This document shows positions 1 through 7,969 of a stretch of DNA of 64,000 bases, one piece after another. The position numbers and the translations under genes are program-made. Position 1 is the first letter of the stretch. Each line of letters begins with the position of its first letter. Where the stretch lies: NCBI GenBank assembly GCA_963773105.1, contig CAVZAA010000001.1, forward strand, positions 186,001-250,000, read 5' to 3'. The DNA comes from Trebonia sp963773105 (lineage in GTDB: Bacteria; Actinomycetota; Actinomycetes; Streptosporangiales; Streptosporangiaceae). Under the pieces are notes generated by a model. The model worked only from the letters and a program-made list of their open reading frames with translations. It was not told the DNA's origin and did not search any database.

Positions 1-876
1 GTCACCGTCTGGGCGCGGGAGGCGGCCGAGGACGGGGTGACCGGGCGTGAGTACGACGACACCCCGGCCGGGTTCGGCCGGATCGCTGCGACCACCGCCA
101 GGCAGGTGATCCTGCAGCGGCTGCGCGACGTCGAGGACGAGATCACCTTCGGCGAATACGCCGGGCACGAGGGCGACATCGTGGCGGGCGTGATCCAGCA
201 GGGCCGGGATCCGCGCACGGTGCTCGTCGACCTCGGCAAGATCGAGGCCGTGCTGCCGCCCGCCGAACAGGTGCCAGGCGAGCGCTACGTGCACGGCGAG
301 CGGATCAGGTGCTACGTCTGGCGGGTTCGCAAGGGGCACAAGGGCCCGTCCGTGACGCTCTCGCGCACCCACCCGGACCTGGTCAGGAAGCTGTTCGCGC
401 TAGAGGTGCCCGAGATCGCGAGCGGCGCGGTGGAGATCGTCAAGATCGCCCGCGAGGCCGGGCACCGGACCAAGATCGCCGTGCAGTCCCACCAGCAGGG
501 CGTGAACGCCAAGGGCGCCTGCATCGGCCCGGTCGGCAGCCGGGTTAGGAACGTGATGGCGGAGCTGCACGGAGAGAAGATCGACATCGTCGACTACTCC
601 GATGACCCGGCCGAGTTCGTCGCCAACGCGCTCTCCCCGGCCCGGGTCACCCAGGTTGAGGTCGTCGACCGCGACGCGATGGAGGCGCGGGTGACGGTCC
701 CCGACTACCAGCTCTCGCTCGCAATCGGCAAGGAAGGCCAGAACGCCCGCCTCGCCGCCCGCCTCACCGGCTGGCGGATCGACATCCGTTCCGACGGCGT
801 GACGACCGCCCCTCCGGCCGGCGCGACATCCGGCTCGCGTTCCCCCGCCCGCGACACTCCCGACGCCGCCTCCTGA
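1..876 (+). CDS. nusA: Transcription termination/antitermination factor NusA, C-terminal part (5' end outside window)
   Basis: The reading frame is open from base 1, so the N-terminal RNAP-binding part lies upstream of the window. The visible part has an S1-type RNA-binding segment (around GRDPRTVLVDLGKIEAVLP) followed by two KH domains with the expected GxxG-type signatures GACIGPVGSRVR and LAIGKEGQNARLAARLTGW. The protein ends shortly after KH2 with a Ser/Pro-rich tail, without the acidic repeats found in proteobacterial NusA; this is normal for actinobacteria. NusA binds RNA polymerase and nascent RNA and modulates pausing, termination and antitermination. The neighbours ylxR and infB are its standard partners. 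The GTG at 37 is an internal valine codon, not a start. Confidence 0.96.
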   Translation, partial: VTVWAREAAEDGVTGREYDDTPAGFGRIAATTARQVILQRLRDVEDEITFGEYAGHEGDIVAGVIQQGRDPRTVLVDLGKIEAVLPPAEQVPGERYVHGERIRCYVWRVRKGHKGPSVTLSRTHPDLVRKLFALEVPEIASGAVEIVKIAREAGHRTKIAVQSHQQGVNAKGACIGPVGSRVRNVMAELHGEKIDIVDYSDDPAEFVANALSPARVTQVEVVDRDAMEARVTVPDYQLSLAIGKEGQNARLAARLTGWRIDIRSDGVTTAPPAGATSGSRSPARDTPDAAS

Positions 877-1072
877 CGGAGGCTCCCTCCAACGCCAGCC
901 CCCCGGGGAGCCAAAGGGCGCGCCCCTGTCTTCGGACTGAGGGGGGAGGGAGCGCAGCGACAGACCGACGAGGGAGAGGGCAGGGGTCCCCAGCGCCCGG
1001 TAAGCCGGGGGCTGGAAACAGAGCGGGGAGAGCACAGCCCGGAGGCGAGCGGGGAAAACAGGGTAGACTAGG

Positions 1073-1360
1073 GTGGCAATGACCGCGCGAGCTGAGCTGC
1101 CTGAGTCGGGGAATCACCCCGTACGCACCTGTGTTGGCTGTAAGGCACGCGCGGCGAAGTCCAGCCTGCTTCGCCTAGTGGTGGACGGGGACGGCATCGT
1201 GCCCGACCCCCAAGCGCGGCAGCCCGGCCGGGGCGCGTACCTGCATCCCAGCCAGGCATGCTTCGAACTGGCGCAGCGGCGCCGGGCGTTCTCACGCGCA
1301 CTGCGCGCCCCGGGTTCGCTTAGCGCCGCACCGCTTGCTTCGTACCTTTCCCGGGACTGA
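1073..1360 (+). CDS. ylxR: YlxR family (DUF448) RNA-binding protein
   Basis: A 95-aa basic protein with the family signature RTCVGCKAR near the N-terminus and the GRGAYLHPSQACFELA segment typical of YlxR. The family has a compact RNA-binding fold and nearly always lies between nusA and infB, as here. Its exact role is poorly defined; links to RNase P or transcription regulation have been proposed for homologues. The start is either GTG at 1073 or ATG at 1079; both are in frame and neither has a strong Shine-Dalgarno. About 196 bp separate it from nusA. Confidence 0.9.
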   Translation: MAMTARAELPESGNHPVRTCVGCKARAAKSSLLRLVVDGDGIVPDPQARQPGRGAYLHPSQACFELAQRRRAFSRALRAPGSLSAAPLASYLSRD

Positions 1361-1537
1361 CAGCCGGGCATAACATAGCTGTCGGCAAGAGAGCGGGACG
1401 GTCAATGGCGACGGGAAGCAAGCTAGACAAGACGGAAAACCTGTACGGAAAGCAGGTCGAGAAGCGATGAGCGCTCGATGAGCACAAGGCGATGAACGGC
1501 ACGAACTGACGCCGACCCGGAGCACGCACGCTATGCG

Positions 1538-1562
1538 CCGGATCGGTTGATGATCCGGTTTT
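1538..1562 (+). terminator. Hairpin with T-run in the infB leader (terminator or attenuator)
   Basis: A perfect 7-bp inverted repeat, CCGGATC and GATCCGG with a 7-nt loop, is followed at once by TTTT. It sits 33 nt before the infB start. A second small hairpin, GGCCC-aggaa-GGGCC, follows at about 1566-1580, just before the ribosome-binding site. The layout could attenuate read-through from nusA-ylxR into infB. No function is demonstrated by sequence alone. Confidence 0.45.
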
Positions 1563-1594
1563 AAGGCCCAGGAAGGGCCGAACAGAGGAGCATA

Positions 1595-4500
1595 GTGGCG
1601 AAGGTCCGGGTTTACGAACTCGCGAAAGAGTTCGGAGTAGAGAGCAAGGTCGTCATGACCAAGCTCGAGGAGATGGGCGAGTTCGTGCGTTCCGCGTCCT
1701 CGACGATCGAGGCGCCGGTGGTGCGCAAGCTTAAGGAGTCGCTCAACAGCGGTTCGGCCAAGCCGGACCGTAACGGCGGTGGCGCGGCGCCAGGTGGCCG
1801 CGACCAGGGCCGCCGTGATCAGGGTGGCCAGGTCCGCAGCGACCGAGGCCCGGCCCGGGTGCCCGACGGCGCCCCGGCGGCCGGCGGCCCCGTCGCCGCT
1901 CCGTCAGGCGCGCCAAGCGCGCCCGCCGCACCACTGGCCCCTGCCGCCGGTGCGGGTGTTAGGCCTGCGCCGCGGCCAGGTCCGCCGCGTCCTGTTCCGT
2001 CCGTGCCTGGCGTCACCGCGCCCGGCGTTCCCGCAGCGGGTGCCCCGGTGGCCCCGGCTGCTCCTGCGGCGCCGGCCTCTCCGGCGCCGATCGCGGCGTC
2101 CGCGGCTCCGGCCGCGCCGTCCGCCCCCGCGCGTCCCGCCCCGGGCCCGCGCCCGGCCACACCCGGCCAGGGTGGTCAGGGCAGCGTCTCCGGCGCGCCC
2201 GCCGGCCCGCGGCCTGGCGCAGCCCGCCCCGGCGCACCGCGCCCGGGTGGCCCGCAGGGGGGTCCCCAGTCTCAGGAAGCCGCGCCAGGAACCGCGCCGG
2301 GCGGCCCGTCCGCCGCGCCGCGTCCGGCTTCCGGCGCCCCGCGTCCCGGCGGCGCGCCCAGGCCGGGTGCGCCCGCCCAGCGCGGCCCGCGTCCCGGTCC
2401 CCGGCCGGGTAACAACCCATTCAGCTCCACCGCGACCGGCATGGGCTCGGCTCCGGCCGCTCGCCCGGGCTTCGGCGACCGTACCGATCGGCCCGAGCGC
2501 AGCGACCGCGATCGCGGTCCGCGTACCGGCCCGCCTGGCGCACCCGGGGCGACCGGTCCCGGCGCTCCGCGTCCGGGTGACCGTGGCGACCGCGGCGACC
2601 GCGGCGACCGCGGCCCCCGTCCCGGCGGTCCGCGTCCCGACGGCTCCGGTGCGGGCTACGGCGCTCGTCCCGGCGCGCCCGCGCACAGCGACGGCGGCCC
2701 GCGTCCGGGCGGTCCCCGCCCGGCTGGCCCCGGTGGCCCGCGTCCCGGCGGTCCGCGTCCCAGCCCGATGAGCATGCCGTCCCGCCCGGTGGGCCCGGGC
2801 GGCCCCGGCGGCCAGGGCGGCGGTCCGCGGCCCGGCGGCCCGGGGGCAGGCCGTGGCCCGCGTCCCGGCGGTGCGGGCGGCGGCTTCAGCGGCCCGCGTC
2901 CCGGCGGCGGTCCCGGCCGTCCGGCGGGCGTCGGCGGCGGTCCTCGTCCCGGTGGCGGCGGTCCCGGCGGTGCCGGCGGCGGCGCCCGTCCCGGTGGCGG
3001 CGGTCCTCCGGCCGGCGGCGGCGGCGCCCGTCCCGGTGGCGGTGGCGGCGGCGGCCGCGGCCGGTCAGGCGGTACCGCGGGTGCCTTCGGGCGTCCCGGC
3101 GGCAAGCCGGGCCGTGCCCGCAAGTCGAAGCGGCAGCGGCGGCAAGAGTTCGACAACATGCAGGCGCCGTCCATCGGCGGCGTGTCCGTCCCGCGTGGCA
3201 ACGGCCAGGTCATCCGCCTCAGCCGGGGCGCGTCCCTGTCCGACTTCGCGGACAAGATCGGCGCCAACCCGGCGAGCCTGGTCCAGGTGCTGTTCCACCT
3301 GGGCGAGATGGTCACCGCCACCCAGTCGGTGAACGACGAGACACTCCAGCTGCTCGGCGCCGAGCTGAACTACAACGTCCAGGTCGTCTCCCCCGAGGAG
3401 GAGGACCGGGAGCTGCTCGAGACGTTCGACATCGACTTCGGTGAGGACGAGGGCGGCGATGAGGACCTGGTGGCCAGGCCGCCGGTCGTCACCGTCATGG
3501 GTCACGTCGACCACGGCAAGACCAAGCTCCTTGACGCGATCAGGCACACCAACGTCGTCTCGAAAGAGGCGGGTGGCATCACCCAGCACATCGGTGCCTA
3601 CCAGGTGACCTCCGAGGTCGACGGCCAGGAGCGGAAGATCACCTTCATCGACACCCCCGGTCACGAGGCGTTCACCGCCATGCGTGCCCGCGGTGCGGAG
3701 ACCACTGACCTCGCGGTCCTGGTCGTCGCGGCCGATGACGGCGTGAAGCCGCAGACCACCGAGGCGCTGAACCACGCGCAGGCGGCCGGCGTGCCGATCG
3801 TGGTGGCGGTCAACAAGGTCGACAAGGAGGGCGCCGACCCGAACCGGGTTCGCGCTCAGCTGACCGAGTACGGCCTGGTGGCCGAGGAGTTCGGTGGCGA
3901 CACCCAGTTCGTGGACGTGTCCGCGACCAAGGGGATCGGCATCGAGGCCCTGCTCGAGGCGATCATCCTGACCGCCGACGCCGCGCTCGACCTGCGTGCG
4001 AACCCGCACCAGGACGCGCAGGGCGTCGCGATCGAGGCCCAGCTCGACAAGGGCCGCGGCCCGGTGGCGACCGTGCTCGTTCAGCGCGGCACGCTGCACG
4101 TGGGCGACTCGATCGTGGCCGGCGAGGCCTACGGCCGAGTCAGGGCCATGCTGGACGAGGACGGCAAGCCGCTTAGCGAGGCGCCGCCGTCCCGCCCGGT
4201 GCAGGTTCTCGGCCTGACCGCGGTCCCCAAGGCGGGCGACAACTTCCTGGTCGTCAGCGACGACCGGATGGCCAGGCAGATCGCCGAGCGCCGGGAGGCC
4301 CGCGAGCGGACCGCCCAGTTCGCGCAGCGACGTCGGCGGGTCACGCTCGAGGACCTCGAGTCGGCCCTGAAGGCGGGCGAGCGCGAAGAGCTGCTGCTGA
4401 TCATCAAGGGCGACGTGTCCGGCTCGGTCGAGGCCCTGGAGGACGCGCTGCTCAAGCTCGACGTCGGCGAAGAGGTCAGCCTTCGGGTCATCGGCCGCGG

Positions 4501-4996
4501 CGTCGGCGCGATCACGCAGGACGACGTGAACCTGGCCATCGCCTCAGAAGCGGTGATCATCGGCTTCAACGTCCGCCCGGCGGGACGGGCAGGCGAGCTG
4601 GCGCAGCGCGAGGGCGTCGACATCCGCTACTACTCGATCATCTACCAGGCGATCGAGGAGATCGAGGCCGCGCTCAGGGGCATGCTCAAGCCCGAGTTCG
4701 AGGAGGCCCAGCTCGGCACGGCGGAAGTCCGCGAGCTCTTCAAGGTGCCGAGGGTTGGCACCGTGGCCGGCTGCATCGTCCGCTCCGGCACGATCACCCG
4801 CAACAGCAAGGCGCGGCTGATCAGGGACAGCGTGGTGATCTCGGACAACCTCACGGTCGAGTCGCTGCGCCGGTTCAAGGACGACGCGACCGAGGTCCGC
4901 GAGGGCTTCGAGTGCGGTATCGGCATCGGCTACAACGACATCAGGATCGAGGACGTCATCGAGACGTTCGAGATGCGGGAGAAGCCGCGCGCCTAA
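1595..4996 (+). CDS. infB: Translation initiation factor IF-2
   Basis: A GTPase that delivers initiator fMet-tRNA to the 30S subunit and promotes subunit joining. The protein has 1133 aa. An IF2_N domain occupies residues 3-47. A very long low-complexity linker rich in Pro, Gly, Ala and Arg runs from about residue 50 to 520 and includes tandem GDRGDR units. A second IF2_N-like region follows (about 540-600), then the G domain with G1 GHVDHGKT at residues 636-643, G3 DTPGH and G4 NKVDK, then domains II-IV. Long linkers are typical of actinobacterial IF-2. The start is GTG at 1595, preceded by AGAGGAG with good spacing. Long open frames inside the linker on other strands are composition artefacts. 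Confidence 0.98.
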   Translation: MAKVRVYELAKEFGVESKVVMTKLEEMGEFVRSASSTIEAPVVRKLKESLNSGSAKPDRNGGGAAPGGRDQGRRDQGGQVRSDRGPARVPDGAPAAGGPVAAPSGAPSAPAAPLAPAAGAGVRPAPRPGPPRPVPSVPGVTAPGVPAAGAPVAPAAPAAPASPAPIAASAAPAAPSAPARPAPGPRPATPGQGGQGSVSGAPAGPRPGAARPGAPRPGGPQGGPQSQEAAPGTAPGGPSAAPRPASGAPRPGGAPRPGAPAQRGPRPGPRPGNNPFSSTATGMGSAPAARPGFGDRTDRPERSDRDRGPRTGPPGAPGATGPGAPRPGDRGDRGDRGDRGPRPGGPRPDGSGAGYGARPGAPAHSDGGPRPGGPRPAGPGGPRPGGPRPSPMSMPSRPVGPGGPGGQGGGPRPGGPGAGRGPRPGGAGGGFSGPRPGGGPGRPAGVGGGPRPGGGGPGGAGGGARPGGGGPPAGGGGARPGGGGGGGRGRSGGTAGAFGRPGGKPGRARKSKRQRRQEFDNMQAPSIGGVSVPRGNGQVIRLSRGASLSDFADKIGANPASLVQVLFHLGEMVTATQSVNDETLQLLGAELNYNVQVVSPEEEDRELLETFDIDFGEDEGGDEDLVARPPVVTVMGHVDHGKTKLLDAIRHTNVVSKEAGGITQHIGAYQVTSEVDGQERKITFIDTPGHEAFTAMRARGAETTDLAVLVVAADDGVKPQTTEALNHAQAAGVPIVVAVNKVDKEGADPNRVRAQLTEYGLVAEEFGGDTQFVDVSATKGIGIEALLEAIILTADAALDLRANPHQDAQGVAIEAQLDKGRGPVATVLVQRGTLHVGDSIVAGEAYGRVRAMLDEDGKPLSEAPPSRPVQVLGLTAVPKAGDNFLVVSDDRMARQIAERREARERTAQFAQRRRRVTLEDLESALKAGEREELLLIIKGDVSGSVEALEDALLKLDVGEEVSLRVIGRGVGAITQDDVNLAIASEAVIIGFNVRPAGRAGELAQREGVDIRYYSIIYQAIEEIEAALRGMLKPEFEEAQLGTAEVRELFKVPRVGTVAGCIVRSGTITRNSKARLIRDSVVISDNLTVESLRRFKDDATEVREGFECGIGIGYNDIRIEDVIETFEMREKPRA

Positions 4997-5020
4997 CCGC
5001 GCCAGGCCAACCCGACAACG

Positions 5021-5317
5021 ATGTACGTAGCCGCGCTGACACTTGACGTGCTGCTTGGCGACGTCCGCTCCCTTAAGCAGAAGCGGTCCGTCGTCAGGCC
5101 GCTCGTCGCCGAGCTGCGCCGCCGCTACCCCGGCGTCGCGGTAGCCGAGACGGGCCATCTTGACCTGCATCGGCGTGCCGAGATCGGGGTGGCGGTGGTT
5201 TCAGACACCGCCGGGAACGCCACCGGGCTGCTCGACGAGTGCGAGCGCCTGGTGGCGGGCCACCCGGAGATCGAGCTGCTGTCCGCTAGGCAGCGTCTCT
5301 TTACCGAAGAGGAGTAA
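5021..5317 (+). CDS. DUF503 (YlxP-like) protein
   Basis: A 98-aa protein starting MYVAALTLDVLLG and containing SLKQKRSVVRPLVAELRRRYPGV-like sequence and the VAVAETG segment, all typical of DUF503/YlxP. It almost always lies between infB and rbfA in actinobacteria and Firmicutes, and a role in ribosome assembly or translation is presumed from that position only. It ends 5 nt before rbfA, so translational coupling is likely. Confidence 0.9.
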   Translation: MYVAALTLDVLLGDVRSLKQKRSVVRPLVAELRRRYPGVAVAETGHLDLHRRAEIGVAVVSDTAGNATGLLDECERLVAGHPEIELLSARQRLFTEEE

Positions 5318-5322
5318 CCGCC

Positions 5323-5835
5323 ATGAGCGACGCTCGCACGCGCCGTCTCGCCGAACGGATCTCCAAGCTCGTCGCCGAGCTGCTCGAGCGCCGGATCAAG
5401 GACCCGCGTCTTGGCTTCGTCACCGTGACCGAGGTTCGGCTGACCGGCGACTGGCGCGAGGCGAAGGTCTTCTACACGGTCTTCGGCACGCCCGAGGAGC
5501 AGGCCGAGACGGCCGACGCGCTGGCGAGCGCGACCGGCATCATCCGCTCCGAGGTCGGCCGGATCATCGGCCTGCGGCACGCCCCGTCGATTGAGTTCGT
5601 GGCCGACGTGCTGCCCGACAGCGCCCGCCGGATCGATGACGCGATCGCGGCCGCGCGCCAGGCGGACGAGCAGCTCGCCCAGGCCCGCGAGGGCGCCGAG
5701 TGGGCCGGCGACCCCGACCCGTACAAGAAGCCCGCCGACGACGATGACGACTGGGACGAGGGCGAGGACGGCGACCTCGAAGACGGCGACGAACTCGGAG
5801 ACACCGAGGAAATCGGCGGCGGCGAACGCGGATGA
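5323..5835 (+). CDS. rbfA: 30S ribosome-binding factor RbfA
   Basis: A late 30S maturation factor that binds near the 5' end of 16S rRNA. The KH-like fold occupies residues 1-115, with recognisable segments ERRIKDPRLGFVTVTEV and PSIEFVADVLPDSARRIDDA. The C-terminal 50 residues are a strongly acidic tail rich in Asp and Glu, longer than in Escherichia coli RbfA but common in actinobacteria. Its stop codon overlaps the truB start by 4 nt (ATGA). Confidence 0.95.
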   Translation: MSDARTRRLAERISKLVAELLERRIKDPRLGFVTVTEVRLTGDWREAKVFYTVFGTPEEQAETADALASATGIIRSEVGRIIGLRHAPSIEFVADVLPDSARRIDDAIAAARQADEQLAQAREGAEWAGDPDPYKKPADDDDDWDEGEDGDLEDGDELGDTEEIGGGERG

Positions 5836-6797
5836 CCGCGGCCAGCGGCTTGATGATCGTAGATAAGCCAGGCGGCATGACCTCGCACGACGTGGTCGCG
5901 CGAGTCCGCCGCCTGGCCGGGACGCGCCGCGTCGGGCACGCCGGGACCCTCGACCCGATGGCGACCGGCGTGCTCGTCATCGGCGTGGAGAAGGCGACCA
6001 GGCTGCTCGGCTACCTCACCCTGACCGAGAAGACCTACGTCGCCACGATCCGCCTCGGCGCGTCGACTAGCACCGACGACGCCGAGGGGGAGCCGACCGG
6101 CGGCAGCCCGGCGACCGACCTCGCCCCCGGCGCCCTCGACGCCGAGATCGCCGAGCTCACCGGCGACATCTGGCAGGTCCCGCCCGGCGTCAGCGCGATC
6201 AAGGTCAACGGCCAGCGCGCCTACAAGCTCACCCGAGCGGGCGCCGCGCCGGAACTGGCCGCCCGCCCGGTCACCGTCTACGAGTTCACCGTCACCGCCG
6301 TCCGCCCGGTCGGCGATTTCCTCGACATTGACGCGGTGATCCGCTGCTCAAGCGGCACCTACATCCGCGCCCTGGCCCGCGACCTCGGCGTCGCGCTCGG
6401 CACCGGCGGCCATCTGACCGCGCTCCGCCGCACCGCCGTCGGCCCCTACGATCTGGCTCAAGCCCACACCTTGCAAGATCTCGAAGATCAAAAGCGCCAA
6501 AACCTTGATCCCGAACGGACCGAGGCGACTCCTGCTCCCCAGCTTCCCGCCGTCCCTCCGGCGGCCTCGTGGATGACCTCCCTGGAGGAGGCAGCCGCCG
6601 CGGCCTTTCCGCGGCTTGACCTGTCCGCCGACGAGGGCCGCCGCCTGGCCCAGGGTGCGCGCCTGCCGCTCCCCTCCGGCGATTGGCCGACTCCAGGTGC
6701 CCCAGTGGCGGCCTTCGCCCCAGACGGCACGCTGGTCGCGCTAGTCACAGCCGAATCGGGCTCCCTCCGCTCCCTAGCTGTCTTCACCGCCCCGTAG
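5832..6797 (+). CDS. truB: tRNA pseudouridine(55) synthase TruB
   Basis: Isomerises U55 in the T-loop of tRNAs. The catalytic motif GHAGTLDPMATG gives Asp41 as the catalytic aspartate, and the N-terminal IVDKPGGMTSHD motif is canonical. The 321-aa length fits the family plus an actinobacterial insertion of about 40 residues (around 215-255, Pro/Ala-rich) and a short C-terminal domain. The ATG at 5832 overlaps the rbfA stop codon. Confidence 0.96.
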   Translation: MTAASGLMIVDKPGGMTSHDVVARVRRLAGTRRVGHAGTLDPMATGVLVIGVEKATRLLGYLTLTEKTYVATIRLGASTSTDDAEGEPTGGSPATDLAPGALDAEIAELTGDIWQVPPGVSAIKVNGQRAYKLTRAGAAPELAARPVTVYEFTVTAVRPVGDFLDIDAVIRCSSGTYIRALARDLGVALGTGGHLTALRRTAVGPYDLAQAHTLQDLEDQKRQNLDPERTEATPAPQLPAVPPAASWMTSLEEAAAAAFPRLDLSADEGRRLAQGARLPLPSGDWPTPGAPVAAFAPDGTLVALVTAESGSLRSLAVFTAP

Positions 6798-6830
6798 GCT
6801 TGGTGCCGAGCTAAGGAGGGCCGGAGACCC

Positions 6831-7775
6831 GTGTACCGCTGGCAGGGGCTAGATGAGGTGCCCGCACAATGGGGCGAGTCCGTCGTCACGATCGGCAAGT
6901 TCGACGGCGTGCACCGGGGTCATCAGCGCATCGTCGAACGCGCGGCGCAGCTCGGCCGTGAGCGCGGCCGGCCCGTGGTGGCGGTGACGTTCGACCCGCA
7001 TCCCGATGAGGTAGTCCGGCCGGGCAGTCACCCGCCGTTCCTCTGCTCCGCCCGGCGTCGGGCCGAGCTGCTTGCGGGCCTCGGTGTGGACGCGGTGTGC
7101 GTGCTCCCGTTCACGCTGGAGTTCTCCCGGCTCGACCCGGACGAGTTCGTCCGCGCGGTGCTCGTCGAGCGGCTGCACACGGCGGCGGTGGTGGTGGGGG
7201 AGGAATTCAGGTTCGGCCACAAGGCTGCGGGCGACGTGACGCTGCTGGCCAAGCTGGGCGAGAAGTACGACTACAGCACGGAAGGGCTGCCGCTGCTCGA
7301 CCGCGACGGCGTGCCGATCTCCTCCACCGCGATCAGGGAGCTGCTCGCGGCGGGCGACGTAGCCGGGGCGGCGAGGCTGCTCGGCCGCCCGCACCGGGTC
7401 GAGGGAATCGTTGTCCGCGGCCACCAGCGCGGGCGCCAGCTGGGCTTCCCGACCGCGAACGTGGAGTCGCCGCCGCACACCGCGATCCCGGCCGACGGCG
7501 TCTACGCGGGCTGGCTCGCCACCCTGGACGAAGCCGGCCACGAAACACGGCGCTGGCCGGCCGCGATCTCGATCGGCACCAACCCCACGTTCGACGGGAC
7601 CGTGCAAACGGTCGAGGCGTACGCGCTGGCACCCCACGACCTGGACCTGTACGGCGTGCACGCGGCGATCGACTTCGGAACCCGGTTGCGCGGGACCCTC
7701 CGCTTCGACTCGATCGAGGCCCTGGTGGAGCAGATGCACCGCGACGTGGCGCAGACCAGGGAGCTCTGCCGCTAA
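6831..7775 (+). CDS. ribF: Bifunctional riboflavin kinase / FAD synthetase
   Basis: Converts riboflavin to FMN and then FAD. The N-terminal FMN adenylyltransferase domain shows TIGKFDGVHRGHQRIVERA (nucleotidyl-transferase HxGH-type motif) and the ISSTAIRELLAAGD segment. The C-terminal riboflavin kinase domain shows GHQRGRQLGFPTANV. Its 314 aa are the normal length. The start is GTG at 6831 with AAGGAGG about 11 nt upstream. In many actinobacteria rpsO follows directly; here an accessory block of about 6 kb intervenes. Confidence 0.97.
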   Translation: MYRWQGLDEVPAQWGESVVTIGKFDGVHRGHQRIVERAAQLGRERGRPVVAVTFDPHPDEVVRPGSHPPFLCSARRRAELLAGLGVDAVCVLPFTLEFSRLDPDEFVRAVLVERLHTAAVVVGEEFRFGHKAAGDVTLLAKLGEKYDYSTEGLPLLDRDGVPISSTAIRELLAAGDVAGAARLLGRPHRVEGIVVRGHQRGRQLGFPTANVESPPHTAIPADGVYAGWLATLDEAGHETRRWPAAISIGTNPTFDGTVQTVEAYALAPHDLDLYGVHAAIDFGTRLRGTLRFDSIEALVEQMHRDVAQTRELCR

Positions 7776-7969
7776 GACCGGCGCGCCGCCCCCGAGATCA
7801 GGCAGGTGATCTGGGCTGGTTCGGACTCTTTGCCGCAAGTCTGGCCCTTGTCTGATGGGCGATCGGACTGTACGGTGGTGACCGAACAGCAATTCCGTGT
7901 GGGCGAGGTTTGCTCCGCCGCCGGAGGGTAGGGGAGCGCCCTGGTTTATCGTCGAGGTGGGAGCTGCTC

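Noticed and set aside
1904..2686. Long open frames on both strands within the infB linker
   Set aside because: GC-rich low-complexity DNA lacks stops; only the IF-2 frame has recognisable domains.
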